Positions 31,692 through 34,206 of a stretch of DNA of 34,206 nucleotides are shown piece after piece. Numbering within the stretch: the first letter of the stretch is position 1; each line of letters begins with the position of its first letter. The stretch spans positions 1 to 34,206 of the forward strand of contig JAISAW010000007.1 in the NCBI GenBank assembly GCA_031266515.1. The letters are read 5' to 3'. The translations under genes were made by a program, and so were the position numbers. Origin of the DNA: Eubacteriales Family XIII. Incertae Sedis bacterium. Lineage in GTDB: Bacteria > Bacillota > Clostridia > Peptostreptococcales > Anaerovoracaceae. The notes beneath the pieces are model-generated. The model was not told the DNA's origin, made no database searches, and worked only from the letters and a program-made list of their open reading frames with translations.

Positions 31692-34127
31692 TTATTTCCC
31701 GGCCGCCGACAGGCGTTCTTTCATATGCTTGTTCTCTCTCGAATTCCGGAAGTATCCGCTGACGACCACACCCAGCCCTCTGAAAAAATGGCCGTTCACG
31801 ATTTGCACAAGGCCTTCGACCATTTCGGAACTTACAAGCCCATTGGTCATTTTCGCGATCCCCCTGAACGGCATGTTGAAGATAAACAGCAGATTCATAT
31901 CCGGCTTTCCTGTTTGCTCGCTATTTCGGATGCGTTTTTTGATATGTCTGTACACAAGCCTTGCCAGAGGGTTTTTTGCCTCTTTCATGCAGCTGATCGG
32001 GTCGCCTGCACCGATATACGGCGAAGGGCTGACCGGTCCGTCATGGCTGCGGCCGCCGAGCAATGCCTGAAATTCCTCATCGCTTACCTGCTGTACCAGA
32101 CCCGAAGCATAGCTCGGCAACCCCTCCCCAGCGTAGGGGCCGGGGGCTTCACTGCGAGCCAGCGTGAGTGCCTTCTGCAAGCGGATATCCTGAATGGACG
32201 CACCCGCCATGATGTGGTAATCGCCCGGCTCTTCCTCCCACTTGCCTGTTTCCACATTCCAGTAGCGAAACGCCTTATCGTCCAGCAAGACGGTGATTTT
32301 TTTGCTTTCCCCCGCTTTCAGGAATACCTTTTGGAACCCTTTCAGCTCCTTCTTCGCCCGAAAAACAGAGGGGTTTTCTTTTCCTATGTATATTTGGACG
32401 GTTTCAGCGCCGTCCCGGCTCCCTGTATTCGTGACGACGAGCTGCACCTTATCTTCGTCCACAGCCAGATCTGAATATTGAAAGCTCGTGTATGACAGCC
32501 CGTAACCGAACGGGAAGCATACGGGAATACCGGCTGTATCGTAGTAACGGTAGCCAACATAGATGCTTTCCCTGTACTCCGCATCTCTGTCTGCGGAAGG
32601 GAACCAACGGTATGCCGGGGTATCTTCGAGGCGAAGTGGCAAGGTCTCCGCCAATTTTCCGGAGGGGTTCACCTTTCCGGAAAGGACATCGAGCAAGCCT
32701 CCCGCCCCCGCCTGGCCGCCCAGGTATCCGTGCACCAGGGCTTTCGCTTCTTCAAGCCATGGCATCTCTATCGGGCTGCCGGCACTCAGGCAGATGACGG
32801 CCTGAGGATTGACGGCTCGGATTGCCCTCAGAAGTTCCTGTTGGTTTTCCGCCAACTTCATGTGGACGCGGTCTTTCCCTTCGCATTCGCTTAGTTCATC
32901 AAGCCCTAAAAATAAAAGTGCTATATCCGCACGGGCAGCCAGTTCCACAGCCCTTTTTTTCAACTCTTCATCCCTGGCGCCATCACGCCGGAAACCAGGC
33001 TCGATGCCCTCCAGGGTTAACGTGCTGGACTGTATCGCTTCCGCGAAAGTTTCAAGCCTTTCGGGGTTGACCATGCTGGACCCCGCGCCCTGATACCTTG
33101 GAGTGATAGCGAAATCCCCGATGACGGCTATGCTTTTGCCTTCTTCCAACGGCAGGGTTTCGTCCTCGTTTTTCAGCAGTACGGCGCTTTCGGCTGCGGC
33201 CTTTCTCGCGAGGGCATGGTGAGCGTCCCGGCATGAACCAAAGGACGCTCCATCCATTGCCCCGGTTGTATGGAGGATGAGCTTAAGAAGTTCTTGCACA
33301 CGCCTGTCTATGGCCTCTTCCGAAATCAAGCCATCTGCAAGCGCCTGCAAGAGTTGTCTGGCAGAGTCCAAGCCGGGTGACGGCATTTCCAGTGTTGACC
33401 CGTGTTTGACTCCATTCACATGGTCGTTTGAGCCGCCCCAGTCTGTGATCACCGCCCCTTCAAATCCCCAGCCGTCTCTCAGGACTTCCTCAAGAAGGTG
33501 GGGGTTTTCATTGGCATACTCGCCATTTACCTCATTGTAGGAGGACATGATGGAAAGCGGTTTTGATTCTTTCACGACGATCTCGAAGGCTGTCAGGTAG
33601 ATTTCCCGCAGCGTCCGTTCGTCCAAAACGCTGTTTGAGGCCATCCTCCGCAACTCCTGGCTATTTACGGCGAAGTGTTTGGGACAGGCCGATACGCCTG
33701 TCTTCTGAATCCCTGAGACATACGCAGCCGCCATCTTCCCTGACAGATACGGATCCTCGGAAAAGTATTCAAAGTTGCGCCCGCCCAGGGGGCTGCGCTT
33801 GATATTCAGGCCTGGCCCCAGGATGACATTTACCTTCTGGAGGACAGCCTCTTCGCCCAGCGCCTCGCCCAGCGCCGTTGCCAACGCCGGGTCCCAACTG
33901 TTTGCGACGGTAGCTGCAACGGGAAAGCAGGTCGCAGGTTCGGATGCATTCAGCCCCAGGTGGTCGGCAGAACCCGTTTGCCTGCGCAGCCCGTGCGGGC
34001 CGTCGGCAAACCATGCTGGCGGTATACCGTGCTGCGGGAAATCCCAAGTCTCCCATACGCTTTTCCCGGAAAGGAACGCGCACTTTTCTTCCAGGGCCAT
34101 GTTTTTAATAATCGACATTATATCCAT
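31692..34127 (-). CDS. Glycoside hydrolase family 3 (beta-glucosidase-like)
   Basis: This 811-residue enzyme has the GH3 (alpha/beta)8 domain with the substrate-binding GPHGLRRQ, KHFAVNSQE (Lys-His) and nucleophile Asp in AVITDWGGSND. The alpha/beta sandwich domain follows, then a fibronectin-III-like domain (VQLVVTNTGSRDGAETVQIYIG). About 130 further residues (from YIGAGDPISCM) end in NGHFFRGLGVVVSGYFRNS, a C-terminal tail seen in Clostridial GH3 proteins. There is no signal peptide, so it cleaves imported oligosaccharides. The ribosome site is poor, and a 12-bp palindrome CATTTCGAAATG (34125-34136) overlaps the start. Specificity (glucosidase, xylosidase) is not readable. Confidence 0.92.
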   Translation of the reverse strand: MDIMSIIKNMALEEKCAFLSGKSVWETWDFPQHGIPPAWFADGPHGLRRQTGSADHLGLNASEPATCFPVAATVANSWDPALATALGEALGEEAVLQKVNVILGPGLNIKRSPLGGRNFEYFSEDPYLSGKMAAAYVSGIQKTGVSACPKHFAVNSQELRRMASNSVLDERTLREIYLTAFEIVVKESKPLSIMSSYNEVNGEYANENPHLLEEVLRDGWGFEGAVITDWGGSNDHVNGVKHGSTLEMPSPGLDSARQLLQALADGLISEEAIDRRVQELLKLILHTTGAMDGASFGSCRDAHHALARKAAAESAVLLKNEDETLPLEEGKSIAVIGDFAITPRYQGAGSSMVNPERLETFAEAIQSSTLTLEGIEPGFRRDGARDEELKKRAVELAARADIALLFLGLDELSECEGKDRVHMKLAENQQELLRAIRAVNPQAVICLSAGSPIEMPWLEEAKALVHGYLGGQAGAGGLLDVLSGKVNPSGKLAETLPLRLEDTPAYRWFPSADRDAEYRESIYVGYRYYDTAGIPVCFPFGYGLSYTSFQYSDLAVDEDKVQLVVTNTGSRDGAETVQIYIGKENPSVFRAKKELKGFQKVFLKAGESKKITVLLDDKAFRYWNVETGKWEEEPGDYHIMAGASIQDIRLQKALTLARSEAPGPYAGEGLPSYASGLVQQVSDEEFQALLGGRSHDGPVSPSPYIGAGDPISCMKEAKNPLARLVYRHIKKRIRNSEQTGKPDMNLLFIFNMPFRGIAKMTNGLVSSEMVEGLVQIVNGHFFRGLGVVVSGYFRNSRENKHMKERLSAAGK

Positions 34128-34173
34128 TTCGAAATGAATTCTTGCATAAGTACTATGCGATTAGTGGCGAATT

Positions 34174-34204
34174 GCGTGAACTGTACGTTTTATGGCGCGA
34201 ACTG
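34174..34204. promoter_or_regulatory. Direct repeat of 10 bp spaced two helical turns upstream of GH3
   Basis: GCGTGAACTG (34174-34183) and GCGCGAACTG (34195-34204) match at 9 of 10 positions and are 21 bp apart, about two DNA turns. They lie 47-77 bases upstream of the GH3 start and could be half-sites for an activator. The window ends here. Confidence 0.25.
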
Positions 34205-34206
34205 CA

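Overview
The window looks like the chromosome of an anaerobic, low-oxygen-niche Bacillota (probably Clostridia). The evidence is gene content: a FeoA/FeoA/FeoB iron uptake operon with a FeoB-associated Cys-rich membrane protein, a ferredoxin-dependent 2-oxoacid oxidoreductase, a cobalamin-dependent methionine synthase split from its reactivation domain, GPH sugar transporters, an unsecreted GH3 glucosidase and strong AGGAGG ribosome sites. The taxon is an inference; there is no rRNA or tRNA in the window to fix it.

Layout, left to right. (1) 1-4161: the 3' part of a GPH-type transporter, a beta-lactamase-fold serine hydrolase on the minus strand, and an iron-dependent alcohol dehydrogenase. 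(2) 4217-9666, minus: a methionine block of aminotransferase, metF, a stand-alone B12-methionine-synthase activation protein and metH. MetF supplies methyl-tetrahydrofolate to MetH, and the activation protein replaces the reactivation domain that MetH lacks. (3) 9827-13230, minus: the feo operon (feoA, feoA, feoB, Cys-rich membrane peptide, terminator), with three copies of a 16-bp dyad that looks like an iron-repressor operator. (4) 13405-19433, plus: a large MalT-like LuxR regulator, a small SIMIBI-type P-loop ATPase with a near-leaderless start, and a four-subunit ferredoxin/TPP 2-oxoacid oxidoreductase closed by a strong terminator. (5) 19740-23270: a 4-oxalocrotonate tautomerase divergent from a second GPH transporter, then a convergent sialate O-acetylesterase-like SGNH hydrolase. 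(6) 23584-29850, minus: one transcription unit of response regulator, histidine kinase, MacA-like adaptor, ABC ATPase and MacB-like permease, with a possible 23-residue peptide ORF before the terminator. (7) 29993-34127, minus: GH3 glycosidase, GtrA-like membrane protein and a GT2 glycosyltransferase that has no ordinary start codon.

The intergenic gaps hold an uncharacterised family of short repeats. Two clear copies (9700-9805 and 29890-29976) have GTTAC...GTAAC inverted ends, and the first is flanked by an imperfect 8-bp target duplication, so it behaves like a MITE. Related ends occur near 1375 and 19541. Other unexplained structures are a 38-bp near-perfect palindrome inside the methionine block, a 24-bp perfect inverted repeat at 19563-19664 whose loop contains a 28-mer repeated in inverse orientation at 21687, and two sets of short direct repeats. 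I saw no CRISPR array, integrase, phage gene, tRNA or rRNA. The most promising leads are the P-loop ATPase tied to the oxidoreductase, the candidate iron-repressor sites, the MITE family, and the micro-ORFs at the ends of the feo and ABC operons.
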